Shown here piece after piece: positions 10,772 to 22,108 of a stretch of 64,000 nucleotides of DNA (position 1 is its first letter; each line of letters starts with the position of its first letter). The translations under genes were made by a program, and so were the position numbers. The notes beneath the pieces are model-generated. The model made no database searches. It was not told the DNA's origin and saw only the letters and a list, made by a program, of their open reading frames with translations. This DNA is from Lineus longissimus (taxonomy: Eukaryota > Nemertea > Pilidiophora > Heteronemertea > Lineidae): positions 14,681,501-14,745,500 of the forward strand of contig NC_088323.1 in NCBI RefSeq assembly GCF_910592395.1, in the 5' to 3' direction.

Positions 10772-11504
10772 AGCCTGGTCTACACTAGCAAACATTCGCC
10801 AACAATTGTTGGCCAACATGAGCCAACATCATGTTGGCGAATGCTTGGAGACCCGTCCACACTATCACACACAGGCAAACATTGCCAAACAAGTTTGGCT
10901 AAGTTTGGCCATGTTTGGCATGAATTTGAGGGCAATTTGGAGGGAAAATCAGTCATTTCTCTCCATTTTTCTTGAAAACAATGGAGAACCACAGGAAGAA
11001 AGCATGCCTAGGTGCTTCAGCAGCAATTATTTCAGTTGTGATTAACCCCCGTCGCCGCTGCAACTGACAAAAGCCATACTTGTGGAAAAAGCATGCATGG
11101 TGCCTATCACTGCCTCCTTCAAGAGTTAAGGGCCACATACCCCAAAAGCAAGAATTTCCTGCGGATGGATGAAGCTTTTCGTATTCCGAAATTAAATATT
11201 CAATTTCTTGAAATTGCCATTCTCTATCTTACATTGAGGCTGCCATTTTGTGCCAGTAGCTCCATCACATGATCCAAATCTGTTCCCTGATTGGCTGCTG
11301 ATTGCCCAACACCAACCAACATGTTTTTCAGAAGGTGCATGGCCTAACATTGGCCAACATTGGCCAAACAGTTTGCTGATGTTTTCACTTGTTTTTGGAC
11401 CCGTCCACACTGGCAAACAATAGCAAACATGCCTCTGCAACATGGCCCAACACGATGTTGGCCAACAATAGTGTTGGTTCATGTTTGCTAGTGTAGACCG
11501 GGCT
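10772..11504. mobile_element. Foldback-type TIR element, 733 bp
   Basis: It starts AGCCTGGTCTACACTAGCAA and ends with the inverse (TTGCTAGTGTAGACCGGGCT). Subterminal regions on both sides repeat GTTGGC/GCCAAC words and a second inverted phrase, GACCCGTCCACACT, at 10850 and 11399. The arms extend about 110 bp each. No transposase frame is present. The terminal logic (AGCC-G...ACACTAGC) resembles the element at 1429, so the two families may be related. Confidence 0.75.
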
Positions 11505-12714
11505 CGTTATTTCGGCTTACTGGACTTTGCGCAATATTTCGCCAAAAAAGTATTCTACGCAACGGTCCCTAGGTGACTTTTCCTATTCATAATACACAGC
11601 CTGTCCATCCTAGATCATGGTTACATGGGGAGTAATCGTTGTAAAATTAGGCCAAACGCAAAGACAGTTAACCCGTGTTCCACTATGTTTACGATGCGAA
11701 CAAGCCGTGTAAGTCATTATCAGCATTTTTTTCATTGAACATTTGCGGGTACAGCGTCACAGGGAGCAGCATTGAACGGTAAACAGGTTCACATCATATT
11801 CAGACAACGGCTTGTAACGGCCATACAGGAAACGATTCGTATCGAAAACCGACGATCACAACTATTCGCTTGCTGAGAGTATACACTACGCGCATACATT
11901 ACATTCAGACATTTGAGCTTCTAAACTTTGAGAAATAACAGGTCATGTGCGAATTTGGCATGTAATTTTGGTAATTTACGTGAGTACATTTGCAACCCCG
12001 AAAAGTGTGAGGTGAAGTTATGCTTTTATTTAGTAAAAATCGGTAGGCATGTCCAACAAGACATGTGTCTCAGCTGCCTGGGTGGGTGTGGGTCATCACT
12101 CAAAAGCCGTTCTCTGCAATGCATGCAAGCACTGCGTGTGTGTTTGATTTGTGTATACAATGTACGTTACCCTCTCTACCTCAAATGAATGAACCTCCTA
12201 AACTGAAACGTCGTCATCGTTTTCTTATAATGGAAAGGAAATTCATGATTTTGATTTTAAAAAACACGTATTCATAATGGAAAACACATCCATACTGGTG
12301 ACTGACACCATGTATCGAACTTGACGTACCGGGGTAAAACATAATGGTCGCTCCCCGATTTCGCTCGTTTCGTTTCGTTGCGCAAAGTCCAGTAAGCCCG
12401 TTATTTCTAGTACGCACAAGTCCTGCCGCGAAAGACATTTCACGTGAGTGCACGCCGAGATCAGAGTTCACGTCACCCCGCTATAGACGCAACGTCATTT
12501 CTAATAATCCTCGCAGTTGCGGGATAATCAAGCGCCATCAACGTGACGTCGGAAAAATCGATATCAACACCAAGACGACACAGGGTCGATCCATGGCTCC
12601 AGGAAACGCCTTCTCGTGCATCCTTCCACGGGGAAAGGGTCGACGCATTGAGAAAATGTGGTCTCACTGGTCTGTTTAGAACTTGTATTTCAATAGGGCC
12701 ATATCAATGCGCGA
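11505..12714. other. Intergenic, no supported feature
   Basis: Overlapping frames on both strands between 12214 and 12680 are mutual shadows without a recognisable domain. I see no splice-bounded exon, tRNA or terminal repeat here. Confidence 0.4.
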
Positions 12715-13215
12715 GTGACGTTTTGACAGATATGATGTAAAGAAGTAATTCTTTCTCAGGCATTTGGTATTGGAATGTTGTAATATTTAATAATGATATT
12801 GGTAAAGGGTTCTTCTTAACACATATAAAATTGGGTGAGGATTGATTGGTCCTAGGGGTGCTCTTTTTACCAAAACCTATGTACAGCAATGTTCACGTAA
12901 TGTACACAGTGTCTAATGCAGGACAATACAGTCCTTCGTAGTTCGTACTACGTCTTTCGTAGTGTGCGAAACCTGCCTATTTTGCCTAAGCGAGACTTAC
13001 AGCGAAGTATCTTTTTGTGTTTCAGGGCAAAGACATGTCCGCGAGTGACGATTTGATGGCAATGCTGTACACAAATCAATTTTTCTCAGGCAATCGGTAT
13101 TGGAATGTTTTGAATTTTTACTACTATTTCGATAAAAGCCTCTTCATAACACATATAAAATTTGGTGGGAATAAAAGCACCCTTGGTGTACTTTTTTCAC
13201 CAACCTATATTCATT
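12715..13215 (+). repeat. Degenerate direct duplication, ~185 bp
   Basis: Two diverged copies share GAGTGACG, TTTCTCAGGCA, GGTATTGGAATGTT, AACACATATAAAATT and CACC/CCAA phrases, at about 12714-12890 and 13035-13215. Between them lies unrelated spacer with CTACGTCTTTCGTAGTG. The repeat class is unknown. Confidence 0.6.
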
Positions 13216-13984
13216 AAAATGTAAACAGAGTGTATACGCTGGCTAATAGAGGTCTCTGGCCTTCAATGTCGATTTGTTTTGAAAATCTCACTGATTCCTC
13301 ATATAGGTCATGCCGATCTACCGCTCGTTGTGCGTGTGAGGTGACATACGGATTGACATTCAATGACGGTAAGTCGACAGGCATTCCACTGAGTTAAAGC
13401 AATTCACGGGTGTCTCGTAAATGAACTGGCACTCAATGTACAGAGCACAACCCTGCACTGGACATGTCACACACGGTCAGAAACATGTTATTGAGTAAAG
13501 ACACCGTTTTGGTTCGATGCTCGTCTGCTTCAGTTTGCTTCAGTTTGCTCGCTGGCGCCATCTTTCCTTGTCACTTATAGCCATGTTTGGTTCGGGCCTG
13601 TGCACTCACACCCGCCGCCATGACCCGCTCTATCTAAATGTTATCATCTTCTCAAATTACACCTAAAACTACTGATAAACCTTGGCCTCAGACGTTTGTA
13701 ACCAGTTTCATAACCTATAACTGCGTGCTGCAAACATTGTCAGCTTACTGTAGTCGTCGTACATCGGATATCCACCACGGAATTTAGCTTTCTTTTGGAC
13801 AGTGCCTTTCGTCGGAACTGATTGTGACAATGGTGTCTTCCATCATGTGTCTTTGTATTCTTCGCTAAATATAACAAAGTTATTTTTCCCACAAACTTTC
13901 GTCTTATTTCTCGCTTGTTCGATCCCGAACAGACAAACAAATATTCCCATGTCATTATTCAACAACGCCAGTCTGGTTGTGGTT
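13216..13984. other. Intergenic, no supported feature
   Basis: Around 13307-13390 the words GCCGATCTACCG and TTGTGCG recur with similarity to 44865-44905 and, inverted, to 61785-61800. This hints at a further dispersed repeat. Otherwise nothing was seen. Confidence 0.4.
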
Positions 13985-16900
13985 GCCCCATCTCTCTGAC
14001 CTTGCAGGCAAGACGATGGAGGTGCCTGGCCCAGATCGATCTGGTTGTGACGGGTTTGTCACTTTCTTAGTGTTGGCACGAGGGACCAGGCATATTTGTG
14101 TCTAGTGGTGACTGTCTCATCTCATCATCAATTCGAAGACGGTGGAGGTACCTGGTTGTGTCTCTCTCCTCTTTCTTGCCGTTTTGGCATTCAACCTTAC
14201 TGTGCAGTGCCCCACCCCCTGAAGTAAGAGTAGTGTCATCTTTCCATCGTGTTGGCAAGCCGCTGAGATCCGCGAGCCAACTATACGGTATGTTCTCGCC
14301 GTGTTGGCAACACGGCGAGTGAGAACATAGTTTCTTGACCCGGGTCTGTCTCCTTGTGGCAGTCTCACATCACTCACTGTGTTAGTAAGACAGTTGAGGT
14401 GCCAGACCCGAGTCTGTCTGCTTGTGGCAGTCTCACATCGCTCACTGTGTTAGTAAGACAATTGAGGTGCCAGACCGAAGTCTGTCTGCTTGTGGCAGTC
14501 TCACATCGCTCACTGTGTTAGTAAGACAATTGAGGTGCCAGACCCGAGTCTGTCCGCTTGTTACAGTCTCACATCGCTCACTGTGTAAGTAAGACAATTG
14601 AGGTGCCAGACCTGAGTCTGTCTGCTTGTGGCAGTCTCACATCACTCACTGTGTTAGTAAGACAGTTGAGGTGCCAGACCCGAGTCTGTCTGCTTGTCGC
14701 AGTCTCACATCGCTCACTGTGTTAGTAAGACAGTTAAGGTGCCAGACCCGAGTCTGTCTGCTTGTGGCAGTCCCACATCTCTCACTGTGTTAGTAAGACA
14801 GTTGAGGTGCCAGACCTGAGTCTGTCTGCTTGTGGCAGTCTCACATCACTCACTGTGTTTGTAAGATAGTTAAAGTGCCAGACCCGAGTCTGTCTGCTTG
14901 TGGCAGTCTCACATCACTCACTGTGTTAGTAAGATAGTTGAGGTGCCAGACCCGAGTCTGTCTGCTTGTGGCAGTCTCACATCACTCACTGTGTTAGAAA
15001 GATAGTTGAGGTGCCAGACCCGAGTCTGTCTGCTTGTGGCAGTCCCACATCTCTCACTGTGTTAGTAAGACAGTTGAGGTGCCAGACCTGAGTCTGTCTG
15101 CTTGTGGCAGTCTCACATCACTCACTTTGTTTGTAAGATAGTTAAGGTGCCAGACCCGAGTCTGTCTGGCTGTGGCAGTCTCACATCACTCACTGTGTTA
15201 GTAAGACAGTTGAGGTGCCAGACCTGAGTCTGTCTGCTTATGGCAGTCTCACATCTCTCACTGTGTTAGTAAGACAGTTGAGGTGCCAGACCCGAGTCTG
15301 TCTGCTTGTGGCAGTCCCACATCTCTCACTGTGTTAGTAAGACAGTTGAGGTGCCAGACCCGAGTCTGTCTGCTTGTGACAGTCTCACATCTCTCACTGT
15401 GTTAGTAAGACAGTTGAGGTGCCAGACCCGAGTCTGTCTGCTTGTGGCAGTCTCACATCTCTCACTGTGTTAGTAAGACAGTTGAGGTACCAGACCCGAG
15501 TCTGTCTGCTTGTGGCAGTCTCACATCTCTCACTGTGTTAGTAAGACAGTTGAGGTGCCAGACCCGAGTGTCTCTGCTTGTGGCAGTCTCACATCTCTCA
15601 CTGTGTTAGTAAGACAGTTGAGGTGCCAGATCTGAGTCTGTCTGCTTGTGGCAGTCTCACATCTCTCACTATGTTAGTAAGACAGTTGAGGTGCCAGATC
15701 TGAGTCTGTCTGCTTGTGGCAGTCTCACATCTCTCACTGTGTTAGTAAGACAATTGAGGTGCCAGACCTGAGTCTGTCTGCTTGTGGCAGTCCCACATCT
15801 CTCACTGTGTTAGTAAGACAGTTGAGGTACCTGACCCGAGTCTGTCTGCTTGTGGCTGTCTCACATCTCTCACTGTGTTAGTAAGACAGTTGAGGTGCCA
15901 GACCCGAGTCTGTCTGCTTGTGGCAGTCTCCCATCTCTCACTGTGTTAGTAAGACAGTTGAGGTACCTGACCCGAGTCTGTCTGCTTGTGGCTGTCCCAC
16001 ATCTCTCACTGTGTTAGTAAGACAATTGAGGTGCCAGACCTGAGTCTGTCTGCTTGTGGCAGTCCCACATCTCTCACTGTGTTAGTAAGACAGTTGAGGT
16101 ACCTGACCCGAGTCTGTCTGCTTGTGGCAGTCCCACATCTCTCACTGTGTTAGTAAGACAATTGAGGTACCTGACCCGAGTCTGTCTGCTTGTGGCAGTC
16201 CCACATCTCTCACTGTGTTAGTAAGACAGTTGAGGTGCCAGACCCGAGTCTGTATGCTTGTGGCTGTCCCACATCACTCACTGTGTTAGTAAGACAGTTA
16301 AGGTGCCAGACCCGAGTGTCTCTGCTTGTGGCACATCTCTCATCATGTTGGCAAGACGGCGAAGGTGCCAGGCCCAAATCAGTATAGTTGTCGCTGTATC
16401 ATCTCTATCACTAGGATGGCAACACGGTGGAGGTGCCAGGCCCGAGGCTGTGGCTGTGGCTGTCTCACATCTATCGCTGTGTTGGCAAGACAATGGTGTG
16501 CCACAGGCATAGACCCGATCTCTCTCACTGTGTTGGCAACACGGTGGAGGTGCAAGGCTCGAGGCTGTGGTTGTGACTGCCTCACCTCTCTTGCTGTGTT
16601 AGCAAGACAATGGATGTGATATAGGCATAGACCCAGTTCGGTCTGGTTGTGACTGTCTCACATCTCTCGCTGTGTTGGCAAGACAATGGTGTGCCATAGG
16701 CATATACCCGATCTCTCTCACTGGGTTGGCAACACGGTGGAGGTGTCAGGCCCGAGGCTGTGGTTGTGACTGCCTCATATCTCTCGCTGTGTTAGCAAGA
16801 CAATGGATGTGCTGTAGGCATAGACCCGATTCGGTCTGGTTGTGACTGTTTCATCTCTCTCGCCGTGTTGGCAACACGGCGGAGGTTCCAGACTCGAGTC

Positions 16901-17095
16901 TGTCTAGTTGAGGCAGTCCAACAACTCTCGCTGTGTTGACAAGACAATGGATGTGCTGTAAGCATAGACCCGATTCGGTCTGTTGTGATTTGTCTAATCA
17001 CTCTGACCGTGGTGGCAAGTTGGTGGAGGTGCCAGACCCGATTCAGTCTGGCTGTGACTGTCCCATCTCTCTGACCGTGTTGGTCAATGTTCTCG
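13985..17095. repeat. 68-bp minisatellite array with diverged edges
   Basis: A 68-bp unit (containing GTTAGTAAGACAGTTGAGGT and CCGAGTCTGTCTGCTTGTGG) repeats about 29 times with high identity from about 14340 to 16330. Phase is exact; for example, GTTAGTAAGA occurs at 14381 and 14449. Left (13985-14340) and right (16330-17095) flanks hold progressively diverged copies; the right flank alternates two variants (ACACGGTGGAGG and ACAATGGATGTG types). Because 68 is not a multiple of three, frames change in every unit, and the short open frames here are not genes. Confidence 0.95.
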
Positions 17096-18116
17096 GCCCG
17101 ATTCGTTCTGACTTTGTAAAATGTCAATGTAGAAAAGTACTAGTAAAAATTCAATATCGAAATGATTTATATACCATTAAAATGACTTTAATAAATAATC
17201 CATTCCATTCACTGAAATATCTTACATCCGCTTATTATCTTAGATCCTCATTCGTGAAAACGTCCAGCAACGTTCGAAACAACCGAAATTTCCCGAACGC
17301 TTTCCGAAGGGAGACTATTCAACTCTCAACATCGTAAATTTAACGATGTGAAATTATTTACAGACAACAAAATATTCTATTTTTTCAGAGCTACTCGGGT
17401 TTTTTATGTAAAATGTAGCTTACGGAAATACCCGAATAGTTCCGATCAGAGACATGGCACTCCAACGCCCTCTTTTTTTAAACTAGGGATGAAAGACGAA
17501 ATTAATCCTTTTTTAAAGAATTTCGACTACTAGTATTTCATATTGGTTTTTAACTCATGTCGATGAAACAAAATATACTTCAAACTACAATACCGAAGTT
17601 TCGCCACCCCGTTCCGAGACAACCACACTTATGCGAATGACGTCATCAAATTTCAGCGGGTTTTCTCGATCTTTTAACTTTATTGTGAATGCCTACGCCT
17701 AATTCTATACAATTGAAATGCGAAATTTCCTACAACGAAAACGACCATCGTTCCCGGCGTAGCAGTTCTCGGGCGAGATAGCGAAACCTCCCTATTGTAA
17801 AGGTGTAATCTTCCTCTATGCGTTGAATTAACCATTTCATACTAGAATATTCGCAGTGTTTCCTTTGATACCCAGTGTCAGAATGATGTCCACACTCACG
17901 CAATCACCGAAACGTCGACTGGTCATGGGGCGGGCCCGATATTCTGAACGGGTTCCTGCTTAACATATTTGAATCTTCAGGGATAATAGGTACGAGAAAC
18001 TACCAGTGCCATCCTTTAAGTATCAGTCGCGCCACCTGCGAAACAGGAAGTGAACTACACACGTCTGTGGAGTTTACACCTGATTTAACAGTTCAGTTGA
18101 GCTGGTGCCGATTTGA
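17096..18116. other. Intergenic between satellite and BAMBI 3' side
   Basis: No coding signal. Near 17765-17792 a fragment ending GCGAAACCTCCCTATT resembles one end of the AGGGAGTTTTCGCAAA hairpin MITE. Confidence 0.4.
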
Positions 18117-18225
18117 CCAATCAGAGGAGAGTATCATCATTTGAAATCGAGGTCGTTGATAGTCAATTCCGAAATTCTACTGGCCAGTTCATTCAGTTCA
18201 ACCTGATCCGGACGAAATGGTAAGT
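18117..18225 (+). promoter_or_regulatory. Possible plus-strand promoter and ATG-ending first exon
   Basis: A CCAAT box (GACCAATCAG at 18115-18124) lies about 100 bp upstream of ATG at 18217-18219, which is followed at once by a full consensus donor GTAAGT. A first exon that ends right at its start codon is common in short housekeeping genes. No convincing downstream plus-strand exon was found, and the site sits in or just past the BAMBI 3' end on the opposite strand, so this remains a hint. Confidence 0.25.
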
Positions 18226-18865
18226 TTCTAATCAAATAAAAATACATGCACGGGACGAACCTGAATGTCACGATTGCTGTAGGTTGAACTGAACAGAACT
18301 ATATTACTCTATCCACGGACTTATAAGGTCAGTTTCGCATGCAATAAGTTCGACCTTTTTCTACTGCGTGGGGCGTTATAATATCCACTCGATATCATTT
18401 ATTTTAAAGATAAACAGCTTTTAAATGAATTCATACCTGTCGTTAGATTGTAGAAATAGTGACTTTTATGAGTGCAAAACTGACCTTATAGGTCTACGGA
18501 TAGAGTATATTGAAATTCAATGTGTTGCTACATTTACAAAACATACGACTCTATTCCTGGAGAGAATGTCTAAAAATAGATTCTTGTCCAAGAAAATGCC
18601 TTTGTTTCTACAGTCAGTGTCACTCAAACGAAAACGAAAATATCAGCACAAGTACTGCGCAGTATACACAGTATAATTAGTTTTAGTCCGAGTGACACCA
18701 CGTTACCATAGAAACCATCACAGTTAGCAAAGAAGGTTCGCGTCTCCCTGAAATGAGAGTGCATTAGTATACAATCCTGACACCAGAGGTCACTGCGCTA
18801 TACCAGTTGAAGAAGCAAGGCAAGCGATGAAACCTCTGACTCTGAGTCCGAGTCTCCATAAATTT
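18226..18865 (-). other. Probable BAMBI 3' UTR region
   Basis: This is the sequence immediately after the BAMBI stop at 18868-18866 on the minus strand. A TTTATT at about 18399 (AATAAA on the minus strand) is one candidate polyadenylation signal. The short plus-strand frame here (18425-18676) has no recognisable domain. Confidence 0.35.
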
Positions 18866-19362
18866 TTACACAATGGATGTGTCTTTGATAATTGTCTCTG
18901 TCTTCGTTCCGCCCCATATTAATACTGAATCCCTCGTATAAGAACACCCATTTGAGCCATCTTTTGCCTTCTTGTCCGGCATTTTCACAAAAGTTGACAC
19001 AGGACTTTGTTTATGTTTTTCTTTCGCTGTATAATTTTTTTCCGCAACACAGTTCGAGATGCCTTTCAAATGAGAACACTTCTCGTTTTTGTCAAGATAA
19101 AAATGATCCGTGACGTAAAGCTGCGCTTTCGTCAAGCTTCGATGATTCCTCATTTGCATAAGCCGATGATGACGTTTACTGTCTTGTCTGAGCATGCGCA
19201 CAGCGAGTAGCACCAGGAGTATTAGGATGAATCCACCGGCGATCGGCACGGCAATGACAGCCGCTTTAAACCAGAGTTCTTTCTCGGAGGAGTACTCCTC
19301 GTGGTGGATCGGGGTGTCATGGTTGATAAGATGAACCTTGGTTTCGATGTCTTCTTGTATAA
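18866..19362 (-). CDS. BAMBI: BAMBI orthologue, exon 3 (transmembrane and tail)
   Basis: The exon opens after acceptor CTATCTTTTCAG at 19363 with two bases completing a phase-1 codon. It runs through a short juxtamembrane stretch, the diagnostic block ELWFKAAVIAVPIAGG, a leucine-rich membrane span ending in VRMLR, and a basic tail of about 110 residues to TAA at 18868-18866. Vertebrate BAMBI has nearly the same juxtamembrane-membrane block (ELWF-AAVIAVPIAGG). The short tail has no kinase domain, which is the basis of BAMBI's role as a pseudoreceptor that damps BMP/activin/TGF-beta signalling at the plasma membrane. A late SVLIWGG motif may correspond to the LVHWG region of vertebrate BAMBI. 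Open sequence upstream of the acceptor in the same frame is intron. Confidence 0.93.
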
Positions 19363-20149
19363 CTGAAAAGATAGGACGGGAAAAATACATAAGCAGGGCT
19401 ACCAAGAAACTTTTCAGGTTTGTTGAGATTACTCTTAAGTAATTCAACAGTGCTGCCACCGCCCAACAGACTCTGAAAGGCACAAAAATACTCTTACAAG
19501 AGGCATGAAAGTTGGGCTGGGCTAAGGCCCGTGGTCCCTTTCGTCCATAAGATACCGGTAGCACACTATTCATCTTGGGCAGGCGGGAGTGCTGCCACCT
19601 TCTACGAGATGGCGACACCTAGAAAAACCGCTCACCGCAGAAAAAAACTTCTTCTTCTTGCTTTCAACGTGTTGATAAACACGGCTGTCGGTAGCTCGTT
19701 CGTTAGATAAACTATTTGAGTGACTCCGGTTTAGAAAGACTAACAAAACCGCTTGAGTATCTAGCCGCCTTAATTTAATTGCTACCTGACGCCGCGCGTC
19801 TGAGGCCAACTGAGGCGGAGGTAGCTGCAACATGCGAGGCCGCGCCAGACTAAACTGACTCAGCCATATCAATGTTCTTACTCCACGATATCGATAGTAC
19901 CGTACCATTACATGTACGTTTAACGCTTCAAAACATATACATGTATACATAAATATTCTGATTCCAGAGCTTTCAACCAGACTGAACAGGAATTACGAAA
20001 TACGCACCATCCCGGCCATGCGAAAGTTGGGTTGTTATGAGGCACTGTTGCGGTGGCCCCGGGGAATTGATAGTCCCCTAGATATAATGCTAGTTTTAAA
20101 AATAAATAGTTTAATGCTACACAAAAACCGAGATAAGCTTCGGCGACTC

Positions 20150-20520
20150 GATCAACAGCTAAGCCGCCAAGTGCTACAGTCCCCACCCGATGTTCTTGCC
20201 GTTTCGTTCACTGATTTATTAAGTCGTTTGATGACTGTTTCAGAATCGGGTCCAAGAGGCATGGAAGCACTTTCCTCGTGTCTTCTTCCCCGTAGATGGG
20301 CAGGATCCTCCTTCCCAATCCTCTCCCCCACCCAGTCCCCAACCCTGTATACCTTTCTGCCTCTGGATCCAGCACTGCCACTGATTCTGGCTGGTCCAAG
20401 AGACCCGGGAGAACTTTCTTCCATGTCTCCTTCCCCGCAGATGCGCAGGAGCCCACCCGGGAGTCCACCAGACACATGGTCTTGATTCAGCAGCCTGGCA
20501 CCGCAAAACAACCGCTCAGC
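20150..20520. repeat. GC-rich imperfect duplication, ~145 bp
   Basis: GGTCCAAGAGGCATGGAAGCACTTTCCTCGTGTCTTCTTCCCCG at about 20248 is echoed at about 20393 by a similar phrase running GGTCCAAGAGACC into CTTCCCCGCAGATG. Four frames are open across it, as expected for a GC-rich repeat, so I do not call a gene. A fragment of a transposon coding region is an alternative. Confidence 0.45.
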
Positions 20521-21004
20521 GACGTCTAGTCTCCGGCAATCTCTGTGTTTCGAAAGTAACTTTGTCGAACAAAGTTGTCAAATCATGGGCAGATTTGCCT
20601 TTTTACTTTAAACGAGATATCTTTAATACTAACGTTAGGTCTTTTTACACGGTACTGGTTCGAGGAATTCCTCCTGAACCCACCCGAGGCCTGTTCGGTA
20701 ACAAGTAAGTTCGTTCGCTTTTACACGAACTGGCATCGATCCAGATCGAGGAGGGTTCGTTGGGTTCACAACATTTAGTGATTATTTCAAGACAGTTTTC
20801 ACTCCTACGATGTATTTCTGCTTTAGTGAAAAGTTTACCGTTTGTGTCTTTTCGATGGTCATGCGAAACAATGATGTCGCTAACTCGTCAGGTTGTGTTT
20901 CTGAACCGTTGAGTGTCTTTTAGAGGTCGCCCGTCTTCATACTTTTATAGGACCATGTCATTTCCTTGTAGCCGCTTTTAATAATGCTTGTTCAAGCGGG
21001 ATCA

Positions 21005-21480
21005 AGTTGACATTAGATGGCTGGACTACCAACACTTCATTGACTGGACTATACGTGACTCTGACACCCCTGACAATCATCTTCAACAGACTCTGCAGGA
21101 TAAAAACTAACAAGAAGGCTCCACTACATCTTGACTACACCCAAAAAACCTCCAAACCTTTGACGTTAGATGACTGGACTAACCAACCCTATATTGACTG
21201 TACAGACAACTCTGAAACCCTGTCAAACTATCCATCTTCGGCAGACTCAGCAGGATAAAAACTGACAAGCAGTCTGCGACATCATCGGCGAGACGCCAGC
21301 GGAGCTCATAACAGATTCTAAGTTTGTGTCATATTGACTGGACTACTAAACCTACATTGACTGGACTATACAAGACTCGAAACCCGTGACAGTCTATCCA
21401 TCTTCAACAAACTACCGCAACAAACTCTGCAGGTTAATACTAATAAGCATCTTCGGTAACGAGATGCCGCAGGAACAACC
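21005..21480. repeat. Degenerate tandem repeat, ~155-165 bp unit
   Basis: Phrases TTGACTGGACTA, CCATCTTC and CAGGATAAAAACT recur about three times (starts near 21005, 21160 and 21325), with similar spacing and substantial divergence. There is no open frame across the units. Confidence 0.55.
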
Positions 21481-21739
21481 AACAGTTGCCAAGTTCACCA
21501 TGTGTTCGACCTGATTTAGCGTCTCCCCATGTTAACTTTATTCACATAATGCAAAATGACATTAACGAGGGTTCGATTACCGCTCAAATTGGGTTTGTGT
21601 ACCTAGCTAAATGCGCTAACCGTGCTAACGAAGCTAGCAAACATTCATGTTGTTAACCCTCTACCACCTCGAACAGGCCGTTATTGAGAAAAACGTGCAT
21701 GACGTGCAAGTAAGTTATCTTCAAGCAATCAAAGACAGA

Positions 21740-21922
21740 AGTCCAACCTCGCCATTAAGGACACTCTCGGGACTGACAAGTGCTGTCCTTAATAGAGAGA
21801 TGTCCTGATTAGAGAGGTCAAATTGAATGGAAACAACCTGGTCATTTTGGACAAAAACTAGTGTCCTTGATAGGTAGTGTGACCTTTGTAGAGAAGTTTC
21901 TTCTAAAGGAAGGTTCAACTGT
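21740..21922. mobile_element. MITE with AGTCCAACCT-type ends
   Basis: The left end AGTCCAACCTCGCCATTAAG and right end AAGGAAGGTTCAACTGTA are imperfect inverted repeats. The interior has repeated GTCCTTAATAGAGAG and GTCCTGATTAGAGAG words that are typical of small foldback elements in marine invertebrates. There is no coding capacity. Confidence 0.6.
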
Positions 21923-21980
21923 ACTCATAATGGCTTGATCGCGTCTAACTATGGTCACGTGATAGCTATCCTACTCGATA

Positions 21981-22108
21981 TTAGGGAGTTTTCGCAGAGT
22001 AACCAAAACGTCTATGCAGATGCCTACAGCACATTACGATATCCTGGTAATGACATTGGAATAGGCGTTCGTGTTGACGTTTCGTTGCGTTTTGCGAAAA
22101 CACCCTAT
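21981..22108. mobile_element. Hairpin MITE, AGGGAGTTTTCGCAAA family, copy B
   Basis: It starts TTAGGGAGTTTTCGCAGAG and ends TTTTGCGAAAACACCCTA, with internal GACGTCT-like and AGGCGTTCGTGTTGACGTTT phrases also found in the copies at 10387 and 34490. A TA at each edge could be the target duplication. Confidence 0.75.

Noticed and set aside
13985-17095. CRISPR-like array
   Set aside because: Units are contiguous without unique spacers and the genome is eukaryotic; it is a minisatellite.
20018-20511. Overlapping open frames on both strands (up to 155 codons)
   Set aside because: Explained by a GC-rich imperfect duplication in BAMBI intron 2; several frames are open at once and none shows a domain.
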